A stretch of DNA of 64,000 nt from Favolaschia claudopus (Eukaryota; Basidiomycota; Agaricomycetes; Agaricales; Mycenaceae): the NCBI GenBank assembly GCA_037176885.1, contig JAWWNJ010000113.1, positions 310,001 through 374,000 of the forward strand, given 5' to 3'. Made by a program: the position numbers and the translations under genes. Below, in pieces: positions 52,830-64,000 of this stretch (position 1 is its first letter; each line of letters opens with the position of its first letter). The notes under the pieces were generated by a model. The model was not told the origin of the DNA and did no database searches. It saw only the letters and a program-made list of their open reading frames with translations.

Positions 52830-54276
52830 TCACTCTTCGTACTCACTCTCACTCTCGACCCCATCCAACGGATTTCTCCTCCACTCCCTTTCGCTGCTGC
52901 TCCTAGGCCTCGCCACCTGCTGAGCGACACCCTTCTTCTCCTCGTCCCCACCTTCCTGACGCGCAAAGCTCATGGCCGGCACGGTCAACACACGCCCCGC
53001 ACCATTCGCGCTGTAGGCGACCGAATTGCGCAAGGAACTGGGGGGATTGGTACTATATCCGGCGGAAGAGGTGGTTGCGGTAGGGTTGGTAGTGGACCCG
53101 CGGGCTGGGGCAGAGCGGTTGTTGAGAACGACGAGGAGTGTATTGGCGTAGCTGTTGAATAACTCGCTAGTTAAATATGTGACCCAGACAAGAGGCGAGG
53201 GGACAAACATTCCGGCCGAAATCATCGTGGGGCAAACCCAGTATGTCGTGTTCTGATGACAACAGGATTAAATGGAAAAGAGACGAGTGTTGGAACTTAG
53301 TCTTACCTGGCAGGCGGCAAATAGGATGAGGCCAATAAGCGCGACGATGGCGGTGAAAATGTTGGTCTGAATGAGGACGCGGACGAAACTCTTGACGTAT
53401 TCTCCCTTGATGAACAATTGCTGCGTCTTCACGTACTATTTCAATCATGTTTATTCAAAGGCACAGTTGCAAACGTGGTGAGTTGGGCTCACGAGAGTGG
53501 TGACTGAGCCCGCGATAAGAATATTGACCGCAGCAGCGCCGGCTAGCCAGAGGTAAACGAGTCCAGTGCGGGTACTATCATGGTATCTTGCTCTGTCGAG
53601 GTACGACAGAATTCCACAACCCATACCGCCGGCGCATTGAGCCATGGCGATCTATACCAGATGATGAGGAGTTGACTTTGGGCAGGGGAAGTAAGGTGTG
53701 CATACAATAACAGTGGCGAGAGCTAGCGGCCAAGCAGTGCGCTTGATCGAAACGATAACATAGGCAAAGTAAAACTGGACGAGCAACCCGAGGAAAGACC
53801 CCATAATGGGGTTGTAGAAGGGGGAGTTACGAGCCTCGGCGAATCGAGAGATATCCCCGAAGCCAGTGCCGAACCAGTACTCCACGTCGATACCGGTGAG
53901 AACGGTACAGACGATGAGTGCGCAGAATGCGAAGTATACTGACGATAGGGGTAAGACGAGATAAATGTGAGAAGGTAGATGATGAACTCACCGAATATTT
54001 TCAAACCAAAATGATCTTTCGGGAAGCATAATCGGTAGACGTCTGTGAGTGGGTGAGACAAACGAAATGCGACATGATGGAGAAATCTACTGACAAACTT
54101 GTATGAGCAACGTTCCGAAAAAGAAGAACGTAAGCAGCGAGCCGATGAGCTGAGCTGTTAATCTGGAAGACCGAGTAAGTCAGTGTTCTGAACCAGGAGT
54201 TGCCAACACCTTACAATGGTGCGTAATTGGGAAAGGCATCGGGATTGGGCGCGGAGGTTTGAACGGGGGAGGACAT
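52830..54276 (-). CDS. DUF6534-type integral membrane protein
   Basis: Multi-exon gene starting at MSSPVQTSAPNPDAFPNYAP (54276). It has about seven hydrophobic segments: LIGSLLTFFFFGTLLIQ, then a VYRLCFPKDHFGLKIFG loop, YFAFCALIVCTVLTGIDV, GSFLGLLVQFYFAYVIVSI, RTAWPLALATVII, LAGAAAVNILIAGSVTTL, IFTAIVALIGLILFAAC and a last ELFNSYANTLLVVLNNR helix. This order and the final helix ending in 'LNNR'-like sequence match the large mushroom family with domain DUF6534. The C terminus is a Ser/Thr-rich cytosolic tail ending in acidic residues. Function in the family is unknown. The gene is divergent from the PQ-loop gene. Confidence 0.8.
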
Positions 54277-54848
54277 GGATGACTCGGTTGAATGGGAGGA
54301 TGAGAAGACAAAGCCACTGATTCACTGCTCCTGAGAATAGAGGTCTTTATACGAATCTTGTCGACGCGAGACATTGTCTTGCGGAATGCGGATGTGGAAG
54401 AAAAATTCCGCGACATTGATGCCTTGCGTCACAAAGCAATTGCGGGGGGTAAGACACGGGCGCCCCAGCACATCGAAAGATCTCGTTGATGTTCTGGGAG
54501 AGATGGAAATCCCTCGAAAGGACTACTACGAGTCACGTCGGATAGAGGTGCGTCGCGACTCGCGTCGTGGTCGCATCACAAGTTGGAGATTTGAGAGATA
54601 AATCGAGCCAGCCTTTATGAAGCAGTATCAGGTTAATGATACAGAGTACAGCAGAAGGGAGAGGAGAGGGAGCCCTTCAACGGTCAACCGGCCGTAACAC
54701 GAAGTGCGGTGTTGGCTGGGCATGGTTTAGGAGAAGAAGTGCTTCGGGTTTATTCGGCATCCCGATGGTCGGGGCCCCGAATTTGGGGCAAGATGATTCG
54801 GCACGTGGCCCACGCGTCCCTTCCCCACCTCCAAAGTCCTCACCAGCG
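54277..54848. other. Divergent upstream region
   Basis: About 570 bases between the starts of the DUF6534 and PQ-loop genes, probably holding both promoters. No distinct element is recognised. Confidence 0.5.
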
Positions 54849-56852
54849 ATGGACGATGTATGCACTCCCGTACGTGTCTCCCTACTGGTGTCAATGATCT
54901 AGGCTCACCTGCTCTATCTCGCACCCACCCATCCCTCACTTGATCTCTTGTGTCTTTGCCAATGCCACTGACGTTGACGACGCTGCTCATGGACTCACCC
55001 GAACCTACCTCGGCTTTCTTCGGTCTAGCAACACGACTGGCGCACCGCAGCGCTCACCCTGTGTCTCTGTATCGGCCTCGTTATCTCATACCTCCCTCAG
55101 CATTTCCGAATAATACGGCAAAACACATCAGAGGGACTTAGTCCGTGGTTCTTGCTGTTAGGGAGCACGAGCTCTGCTGCGGGGTTTCTGAATCTGTGCG
55201 CAATTCTCTATACTAGTCTTTCGTTTCTGACCGCCCGTGTCCAGCGTAACCGTGCAACATACCCAAATCCGGTGTTGTACCGTCCAAGTGCGTCTGGTTT
55301 TCGAATCAGTTTCTTTCAATACTACAACAGTTTCCTTCAAAGACTCTATCGCAATGCGTGGAATCTGTGGCTGGAATTGTGCAGGTTGGACTACAATGGG
55401 CAATGTTCACCTTCATGTATGTGGCCAGTTTCGTTCGTTTGACCAATGCTAATTCAATCTCTGCCCCTTTCTTTCTGCATTCCATAAATTCATCTTTATG
55501 GCCATCTTTTTTCTTTTAGCTTCGTGCTCTACATGCTTTACTTCCCGCAACATCTGAAATTTGAAACATCGGACGAAGAACTCCGTGTCGGGCGCAACGG
55601 AAAGCCACGCACGCGTTCAAAACTATGGGCGCTCAGTGTGGCCCTCGCAAATATCACCGTTGCTCACTTGTGAGTTTTGCTTTCTTTCAAGTTCTCATCT
55701 TCCCTTGTAATGTTGCCTCGTTCATCTGCGGTTCATTGTACGATCTGCCGACCTCAGACTGACGTCTTCTCGCAGTCTTCTCTCCGCACTCTTCACCCTC
55801 GTCGTCGTCCTCTCCGCTCCCTCCCCATTCAGTACGCCCACCCCGCCATCACCCTATCCCGACCCCTCCTTCCCTGACCCGGATCCCGACCACTCACACC
55901 TTCCCCTCTCGATCACCCGCTGGGCCCTTTTCCTTGGGGTTTCTTCGGCCATTCTCGCAGCGGTTCAATATCTTCCCCAAATATCGTTTACTTGGCGAGC
56001 GAGGCTTGTTGGCGCGCTCAGCGTGCCGATGATGTGTGTGCAGAGTCCGGGTGCGGTGGCGATGGTACTTAGTATCGCTTTAAGGTATGTGTTTTTCTCT
56101 CAGGTCTGTTTGGCGGTGTTATGCTTGCTCGACGATTTTTTCTTCGTTTTATTGTTCCCCTTTGCTGCTTCCATTTTCGGTGGCAAAAGAGAACACCTCT
56201 TTGTCCTTGACATCTCTGTCTTGAATCTTCATATCGTTACATCTGTGACTTCGGAATTCCACTGACATTCGGTTCATCTCTACAGACCGGGGACAAATTG
56301 GACAAGTATGTTATCATTTCATTACAAAAACGATCAAACTAATCAGTCTCATTCTTCGCAGGCTGGATAACTTACGCCGTCGCCGGCCTCATGCAATTCA
56401 CCCTCCTCTCCATCTGCATCACCTGGAAAATTCGACAGCACCGACTTCACATTGACGATTTCGGAATGCCGATACATCCAGAGACGCTTCCTCCAGCTTC
56501 AACAGGACCATTCTCCGCTCCTGTGCGGTATCGGGACGTTGAGGAGACAGCGACAGATGTGGCTCGGCAAGCAATTGAGGGCGGAGAAGGGGAAGGAGAA
56601 GAAGTGCCAGACGTACCTGGACTTGTAGTCGAAGAAGAGGAAGACCCGAACTTGATGATCAAGGCGCTGGAGAGCGCTCTGGGCGAGGCAGCGGCGGGTG
56701 ATGTGCGGGATGGAGTGGTGTCGGGAGACGACGACGAGACGATGCCGTTGATAACTAGTGGTGCGAATCTTCCGGGACAAGAGCAGGAACAGGATGGGCA
56801 GTCGGAAGCTGGTGATCAAGGAAAGGGTAAGGCGCGCGGGGGGTGGTGGTAA
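54849..56852 (+). CDS. PQ-loop repeat membrane protein
   Basis: Multi-exon gene. Exon 1 is short (MDDVCTP) and an intron of ~160 bases leads to QHDWRTAALTLCLCIGLVIS, followed by the first PQ motif (SYLPQHFRIIRQNTSEGLSP) and FLLLGSTSSAAGFLNL. Later exons encode VESVAGIVQVGLQWAMFTFM, FVLYMLYFPQHLKFETSDEE and SVALANITVAHFLLSALFTL. The second PQ motif (AAVQYLPQISFTWRARLVGA), ALSVPMMCVQSPGAVAMVLS and a last membrane segment follow. The C terminus is long, acidic and cytosolic. PQ-loop proteins include vacuolar/lysosomal amino-acid exporters and cystinosin-like carriers; the substrate here is unknown. The frame is open through all exons I could trace. Confidence 0.85.
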
Positions 56853-57412
56853 GGTGATAATATTTTTCTTACTTGAATATGTACCTCTCAGGTTTGTTGG
56901 AGGACGAGATAGAGATATCCAGCTTGATTGCTTTTTGCTCGTTCTGCCATCAACTGATTCTGCTGTAGATCGTTCTGTTCAATTTGTTCGTGACTGTGTC
57001 GACGGTCTGCCGGTCTGGAGTACATTCTTGCACATCTCGGTCAGCTGAGCAGTTATACGCGTTCACAATCCAGTCTGATCCTGAGTTGGAGCTTCCCGCT
57101 TTGCATCGCAAAGCTACAATAGTGCAATTTTGGCTGCCGTCGGTTGGATTACCTCGAAGGCCGCAGACTTATCCTACCTGGCGGATCACGTTATATGCAT
57201 GCAATTGGGCTACAATCCCTCCCTCACCTTCCTCTGCTTTCCGTGCTTTCCCCACAACCAGCTCCGTATCAAACGCATCAATGGATGGGTGGGTTTTCGT
57301 TATCGCAAGTCTACGGCATGTAACCACATTTTAATAGTGTTCCTTATCAACTTGCCGAGGCGCCTTAAAAGCCAAATAAATTTGAAGACGAGGGAGGTGG
57401 CTCTCCCACATC
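56853..57412. other. Intergenic, upstream of the amine oxidase
   Basis: About 0.56 kb with no recognised gene. Confidence 0.5.
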
Positions 57413-60400
57413 ATGCTCTTAACGACCGTCCTCCTCTTTTCGAGTCTCCTCGCCTCGTCTGTCCTTGCCGGTCCACATGCCCGCCTCAAAAATCCCAAGG
57501 AGCGGCCAAAAAAGCATACGCCTTTGCTAGAAGTTTTGTCGACGGTGCATTCAAATTCGACGGCTTCGAAGACTTTCAGCCCGGTCACAGTCGCACCGAA
57601 GGAAAATATTTTCATTAGTTTGACAAACGATGAAGCTGTGAGATTTTTTTGCTTCCTTTTCTCTCCATCATCTGACAGCGGAAGTAACAAGGCTTCGGTG
57701 ATCAGCTTCTTGCACAATCAAACTGAGCTCAATCTTACCTCTGCGGTGGACGCGGGCGCTTGTCTGTGATTTCTTTTCCCAAAACTTACCATTGTTAATC
57801 TCGATATCATATGCAGGGGACAACGCTATCGAGGTCCTGGATCTCGTCCAACCGAATAAAACGGGTGAAGCACTGATTGTCGGTTTTCCCGCGACTTGTC
57901 GAATACTGATACACCCGGCGCTTGGCAGATGCCCTTCACTACTTGGACCATAACGGCGCCGTACCTCCGCGGTATGCAGTCGCAAGGATTGCCTTCGGGG
58001 CTACGGAAGAGGTAAGCTACTCCATGTCCATTGAGTCACTTTCAATGCGTCCCGTTATGTGCAGCCATACCATCAAGATTTCATCGTAGGGCCGCTCCCG
58101 ATCTCTAAGCGATCAACGTATGCCAGTCTCGACTGGCCAACTACCAGTGGGAGCGCCAAGATCCGCAATTATAATGCCGGTGTGTTCTTAGAGTAATGAT
58201 ATTCAGTTTCGAGAACTGAAGGTGGCTGGTAATAGACGATGACACATTATTGCAATGGAATGTGGATGTAACTGCGGTAAGTTTCGTCCACCAACCTGCG
58301 ACGGGTTCCAGCATTGACGGCGATTCAGACTGTCGCGGATATCGTCCTTGACCTGCTCAACGGGGTAAATTCCCAAATCCCGATTATATCAATTGTTCGA
58401 GAATATTTAGATTTGCTATAGACCGCCACCGGCTCCGACGACGACGATTTTGATATCTGGGGTTCGTATCGCGATTCTTTTTCGGTGTATACTGAGACGC
58501 ATAAAGGCATCGATCCTCTGTGGATGGAAGAAATAGACGGAGAGCAACGTGTGATACTCTGGAACACTTATTGGCGCTATCCATCGGACGAGGATGCAGT
58601 TTTCGATGGTAGTTTTTTTCTTTCTGTCCTTTATGTAGGATTGTCGTGAACTGCCTCCAGGCGAGACCCTTCTGCCTCAAGGTCTTTTCTTCAAGAGCGA
58701 TATCACTGGCCGTGATCCATCCAAATGGAAGGTCCTGGGATGGTTGTATGGCGAGTTCGTGAACCCAACCACCATGGTTGAAGCACAGTCATACTGAATC
58801 TGGTTTGACAGTATCTTCTACTCTACCACAGAAGAGTTCAGACAGGCGTGGAAGTCTCCCGGATTTGTCAAATACCAGTTGAATCTTCCTGGAGAATGGA
58901 TAGGCTCTGATCAAGTGCGTGTCAATATTGGCTTGATCCTCCCGCTCATATAATCTTTTGGTCCCGCTAGACCGGACAGCATTTCTTGGCCGACACTATT
59001 GCTCCGCCTGTTGCTGTTCAGCCAAATGGTACGCTTGTTTGCACTTTCCGATAGGTCAAACTCAAGCGGTAATAGGCCAACGTTTCTCCGTCGACGAGAA
59101 GCAAAAGTGGGGCGGAATCGTTCAACCAATTCAAGTGATTAATCACGCAAATTCACAGATATGTAGAATGGATGGATTTTTCCTTCTACAGTGTGTTCAT
59201 TCCATAATTGATTGTCAAGCAGCTGACAAACATTCTTGCGTGTAGTTACGTTCACTCGGGATACCGGATGTGGGTGGAATGTTGCTGGCCTCAACGCTGC
59301 TGATCTCTACCCAGTGCGCCTCTTCGATATTAAGTACAGAGGAGAGCGGGTCATCTACGAGTTGGGACTCCAAGAGGCTATTGCCCATTAGTAGGCACTA
59401 AATATGTTCATCGAAGTCTTCTGACTCTTTCAACAGTGCCGGAAATGACCCTGTGCAAAGCGGGACGGCTTATATGGATACATTTTATGGTTTCGTAAGA
59501 AGGTTCAACGTTAGAGCGAACAACAGCTGATACCTCGGTAGGGTCCTTATGCCTTCGAGCTCGTTCCAGGATATGATTGCCCGACATACTCTCATTGTGC
59601 GTCCTGTCTTTTGCCTCGATGCAATTAAACAATGTTTAAAGTTCTCAATTCAACGTTTCATGCTGCGGAACTCTCCAAGACTCATCGCAACAACATTTGC
59701 TTGTTCGAGAGTGATCCAGGGTATTTGATGCAGAGACACTCGTGAGTGGCTGCTCTTCCTAGATCTGAGCGGAATTTACGGCGAACAGATCTTCAAATTA
59801 CCTAGCGCTCACAAAGAATATTGTCCTCACCCTACGCTCAGTATCAACTGTTGGCAGTACGTACCTCCTTCACCCGTTTCACTGTCGATCCTTATGTTTC
59901 GAGAAGATTATGATTATAGCGTGAGTTCTATGCATACACTAAACGACACTACCCGATTTCCCGATTTCATTACTTCGACAGTTTGACTATGTTGTGAGTT
60001 CCGAAAATCGCTTCGAAGCAGCCTGTCTTTGATTCACTTTTCACTAGTTCGCTTTGGATGGATCCATTGAAACTATTGTTCGCGCATCCGGGTACATCCA
60101 GTCAGCTTACTGTGCGTTCGGCTCTTTTTCTCGGCTACTACTGAGCATTTCTCAGACGCGAAGAATAACGACTATGGTGGGTGAATGAGCTCGGTTCCGT
60201 GGATCAAAGAATTTATTGCGCTATCTGCAGGCTATCAGGTACACGATGCGCTCAGTGGCAGTATGCACGACCACGTCCTCAACTGGAAGGTTAGTTCATC
60301 ATAGTATCGCAGTAGTATGGTCACTGATAGAGTTCCCAGGTTGATATGGATGTTCTTGGAACGGAAAACACATTTGTCAAGCATAAGATCGCTCCAGCAG

Positions 60401-63400
60401 TCGTCAAATATCCTTGGGCAAATAATACTCGTTCCACTATGCGCCTCGAGCGTGAGCGCATCGAAAACGAAAATGACGCCAAATTGGTTTGGTTTTTCCT
60501 CTGATAATGTGGCACGAGGTCATGCTCATGTCACCAGTCCTGGCCTGCCAACGGCGCCGATATGTTCTTAGTCGAAAACAGTAACCAGTTATGTCGGCGT
60601 TCCATATAGAAATGATTGTCGCTGATCATAACTGTTATCCAGACTCAACAAATATGGCGAGCCAAAGGGGTTCAAGATCGCACCGTCGCGCGGAGGAGCG
60701 GGGATGTTCCTTACAATCCAGGACAGGTATGCCCGTCGTGTATGGGAGATGTGCTGCTGACTGACTTGGTTAGTCCGAACCTCCTGAAATCACAAGGCTT
60801 TGCGAAGCACGCTCTCTATGTGACCAAGCAAAAGGATACTGAAGTCCGTTCTTCGCATGCAAATAATGACTATGATCCGGGTGGATATTTTCGTTCTTTT
60901 TCTATTTCCTTCTTGAACCGGCTGAGACGCAATCAAAGGTAATCCCATCATCAACTTTGAAGATTTTTTCGATGGTGCGCATTGTTGGATCTATCTGTCT
61001 GCGGAGCTGATAGGTAGAACAGGCGAGAGTCTGAATCAGACAGATATTGTTCTGTCAGTGAAATTTTCATTCTCTGTTCCACTTCCTCATTCAACGAGTT
61101 ACATAAACAGATGGGTCAACGTCAGAACCTTCGATTGTGTTTTCGAATAAACTCTCATTCGTTCTTCAGCTTGGAATGCACCATGTTCCTCATACAGGAG
61201 ACATCCCAAACACTGTATTCACAACCGCTCAGGCCGGTTTTATTATCTCGCCGCGTGCGATTTCAACGGCAACCTTCCGCGACGATTCAGTGAAATCAGT
61301 GGATAGGATTAATCTACTTTGGTAATTGACAAAAGTTGAGCTTAATCTCTGTTGCTCGTTGGCAAACTACGATGTACACGATAATCTCCAATACAAGATT
61401 TAATCTCCACACAAACAATCCTAACCGTGAATGATCTCGAGCCGCGAGATTAATCACCAAGATTGTCTCGTAGGTATGTTATTTAATCCTGCTCCCCGCA
61501 CCAAATAATCCTGGCGAGATTGATCACCACGATTAAGCCCGAGTTTTAATCCCTGTCGGATTAATCTGACCGTTGGATTAAATCTGAGGTAAGCAGGAAA
61601 ATCTTACCATGCCATTGAGATTGTATCCTGTCGTACTGCCCGATTTTCTAGATGCTGGAATTGAAGGCAAAGAAAAACAGCATGCAGCGAAAATAATCTG
61701 ACCTTGGGACTATAAATCCGACCTTGGAATCCGACCGTGGCATTGTTTAATTTGTTCTTGCTGCCACCGATGCGATAACTGAGAGGGGGTTAATCAGTTG
61801 AATCTCCCGAAAAGAATGATCTCACCGGTAGTGCAAGTTCATCCTCAATTGGCATGGATCCATTCGGAAATTGTTGTGTCGAAAATCTGAGCATTAGTAC
61901 GAATTCGGAGCAATAGGGATTCGGACACACCAGCAGCATCACAGGTAGGTAGAGTGAAGAGGTAGAGGTAGAGTAGCACTTCAACCTAAGCGGAGTCACA
62001 GCAGTGAAAAGAAACGGAGCGGGTCTTGGAACATATCTTGAGGAGAGGCGTGTCAGTATGGTCCACGAAGAGGAGAAAAGGTAAAGTCGACGCGCCATCT
62101 GCCGGTGTGTCCATTGAACGAGGTGAAAGTATGTTGAATATTGCCAGACAGGTAGAAACGGGTGAAGATAAAACATAGGTGGCATGCCACCCAAAGCCGA
62201 TTTGGAGTCCCCCCGAGCCAACTCAAGAGTTGGCTGAGAAGGGAACTTTCAATTGAGATTCACGAGTCCACGACATCGACCGGAAGAGTATGCATGAAAA
62301 GTTTCAGGGAGGTATCCTTCTGCCATAGCCACGTACTGGTGCTGCAGTGGACCGTGGTGCGACTTGGCGAAAGTTAGACGGTGCAGGGGGAAGACAAAGA
62401 GGGAATCAGTATATCAATGCTGCCGGGCCGAAAGCCTGGCTCAGTCACGCGTGACGATCAAGCTTGCCACTCACCACCAACATCCTCGAAGTACGACTAA
62501 TCCACCATTGACACGCACCAAACTGACCGAGTCGATCTTACCCTTTAATGCTACCTCTGGCCCCACCCCGCCCGCGCCCCGCCGCTCCGCAAATCGCCCA
62601 CGAACATACACAAATCCAAGCCCGTCGTTTCATTGTCAAATCCTCCTTCGAGTCAAGCATTTCTCAAGCAATCCCCAAGTCGCTTAGAGTCCCGGCCTCG
62701 TCTCGCAACACCCGTTTCTCCAAGAACCCCTCTGTGCCTCAACCTCGACGTCCCAATTCCACGCCGGCTCTCCACCGCCGCTTGCTTGCTTGCACTGTCC
62801 GTTTCCGAATCGGCTCCACCAGCCATCTACTCACACACAACGACGCCTCGATCGCAAGACTCACCTTCCCAACCCTTCACCTGTATCACCTTCAAGATCA
62901 CTTCAAGCTCTCCCGTAGACTGTAGCGGCTTCCTAAGGCGTTGACACTGCTCCGCGGATTTGAGTAAGTACTGTACTGTATATTCCTTCTCCAAATTTAC
63001 AGCCTGTTTCAATTTTCAGCCAGGCTGGCAGCCACCGTAACGGTAAGCTGGTGACGGTTGATTAATGGAAGACTCAATCTCAACAACTTCCAGAATGAAT
63101 TACTTCGAGTTTAGACGTATCTATTCCCAGACAAGACCCTCTACTAACTGTGAGTCCGCTTCCAGGCTTCTTGACACGTTCATCTCCACTCCTTCCTGTC
63201 CACAGTTGTATGGGGACTCTTTTCACCTCTACGAGTCTGTGTTGCAGCTGAGGACAACTTCTGGACTTCAATCTCCCGCAGCCACAGACTATGGGTGAAG
63301 AAGTACAACAACCTCCGACCTTGTGTGCATTGGTGTGTTATATTCTGTTTGTATTCACGATTATTTATAACGACTTGACGATTTCTTGGGTTCTTTCTTT

Positions 63401-64000
63401 CGCTTAAACGGGTGCGTGTTTCTGAGGATACCTTTATATTGATTGAACACAACTACCGGAAACACGGGCTAAGTAACAGAATGGTGCGTAAGATCATATT
63501 TACCCAGAATGATTTTCGCTGAGATCAATCTGCACTTGATTAATCTTGGGCCAGCCTAAAGTGCCGAAAGTTTGTCACAAGGATCATGCGGTGGCGCAGG
63601 ATTATGTTGGTGCGGGATTATTTCGACGGAGGATTATGTTGGGGCGCAGGATTATATTGGGGCGCAGGATTATTTTGACGCAGGATTATATTGGGTGTAC
63701 TGGCGGTATTGTTCAGACAGGAGATTTTTTTGTCATAGGATTTAATCCCACCAAAGGGAAGATCGGTGGAGATTAAATTTTGTATTAGAGATCATCGTAC
63801 ATTATAATTCGCCAACGAGCAACACAGATTAACCTCAACTTTCGTCAAGTAGCAATGAGGATTAATCTGAAGGGGTGCAAACGATGGACGATTACTGACG
63901 ACTATGTTCAGACAACTATCTTCTCAACGATGCATCGCGCACTACTCGCCAGATGGTCAGGATTGATTACAATGCGTCTGGAGTGCAGTTGGTGAAAGAG
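57413..64000 (+). CDS. Secreted copper amine oxidase, 3' end beyond window
   Basis: Many-exon gene starting with a signal peptide (MLLTTVLLFSSLLASSVLA). Family motifs in order: FGATEEPYHQDFIVGPLPIS; DIKYRGERVIYELGLQEAI; the catalytic-base region GTAYMDTFYGFGPYAFELVP; the topaquinone motif TVGNYDY; copper ligands in MHDHVLNW; and the third copper-ligand region LGMHHVPHTGDIPNT. The first Tyr of NYDY is the residue converted to topaquinone. The enzyme oxidises primary amines to aldehydes with release of ammonia and peroxide, here probably outside the cell. A 14-nt and a 12-nt micro-exon (59,907-59,920 and 59,982-59,993) carry the cofactor motif. After FIISP the frame leaves by a GTGCGA donor (61,255) and resumes at 63,912 with HNYLLNDASRTTRQMV, so one intron is 2,657 bases and contains a transposon. 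Confidence 0.88.
61305..63868. mobile_element. 2.56 kb terminal-inverted-repeat element inside an amine oxidase intron
   Basis: The ends (about 61,316-61,410 and 63,765-63,857) are inverted copies at roughly 80% identity by eye, sharing TGTTGCTCGTTGGC and TTTAATCTCCA. AGGATTAATCT flanks the element as a direct repeat (61,305-61,315 and 63,858-63,868). It is nearly palindromic, so it may be target duplication or part of the ends. The interior has no recognisable transposase, so the element is non-autonomous or decayed. Many GGATTAT/TAATCC words repeat near both ends. Confidence 0.7.
63592..63694 (+). repeat. Minisatellite of GCGCAGGATTAT units
   Basis: About six imperfect units of 16-18 bases (GCGCAGGATTATATTGGG and variants) lie just inside the right end of the intronic element. 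Confidence 0.8.

Noticed and set aside
62533..62950. Overlapping Pro/Ser-rich open frames inside the intronic element
   Set aside because: Three overlapping frames on the same strand with no domain and biased composition; nothing supports one as a gene.

Overview
The window is nuclear DNA from a filamentous basidiomycete, most likely an Agaricomycete (a Mycena-like mushroom is a guess). Genes are split by many short introns of about 48-60 bases. The protein families are typical of mushrooms: a fast-evolving F-box family, DUF6534 membrane proteins, KDZ-associated cysteine-cluster proteins and a chromodomain Ty3/gypsy element.

Layout: (1) 0.4-15.2 kb is a cluster of seven F-box-like paralogues on both strands, six intact and one broken by frameshifts. 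A secreted protein gene at 7.3-8.5 kb interrupts it; that gene carries three cysteine-rich modules resembling biotrophy-associated secreted protein 2 (BAS2). (2) 15.2-19.7 kb holds low-complexity DNA, an unrecognised gene, and one copy of a diverged ~0.95 kb segmental duplication. (3) 19.7-40.6 kb is a nested insertion locus. A ferric reductase gene (minus strand) is split into a 5' part (38.4-40.6 kb) and a 3' part (19.7-20.0 kb). Between them lies an ~18.4 kb block with a SAP-like gene and a CxC5/CxC6 KDZ-associated gene. The latter is itself split by a 12.7 kb Ty3/gypsy chromovirus (21,822-34,550) with LTRs identical on reading and a 5-bp target duplication. The retroelement has gag, pol and a long third ORF. 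(4) 40.6-46.6 kb has the second copy of the segmental duplication, an intact MICOS MIC26/27 gene directly after it, GC-rich non-coding DNA, a 396-bp inverted-repeat MITE and a relic of the next gene. (5) 47.5-64 kb is a conserved-gene stretch: a multi-pass membrane protein, a serine carboxypeptidase (S10), a divergent DUF6534/PQ-loop pair, and a secreted copper amine oxidase that runs off the right edge. A 2.56 kb terminal-inverted-repeat element sits inside one intron of the amine oxidase.

Two themes stand out. Duplication and decay: F-box genes, the segmental duplication, the membrane-protein relic. Layered transposition: retroelement within KDZ-type element within ferric reductase, plus an intronic transposon. 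Several genes also need micro-exons (3, 7, 12 and 14 nt) to give conserved catalytic motifs. All exon structures were read by eye from splice consensus, frame and family motifs, and are not backed by transcripts.
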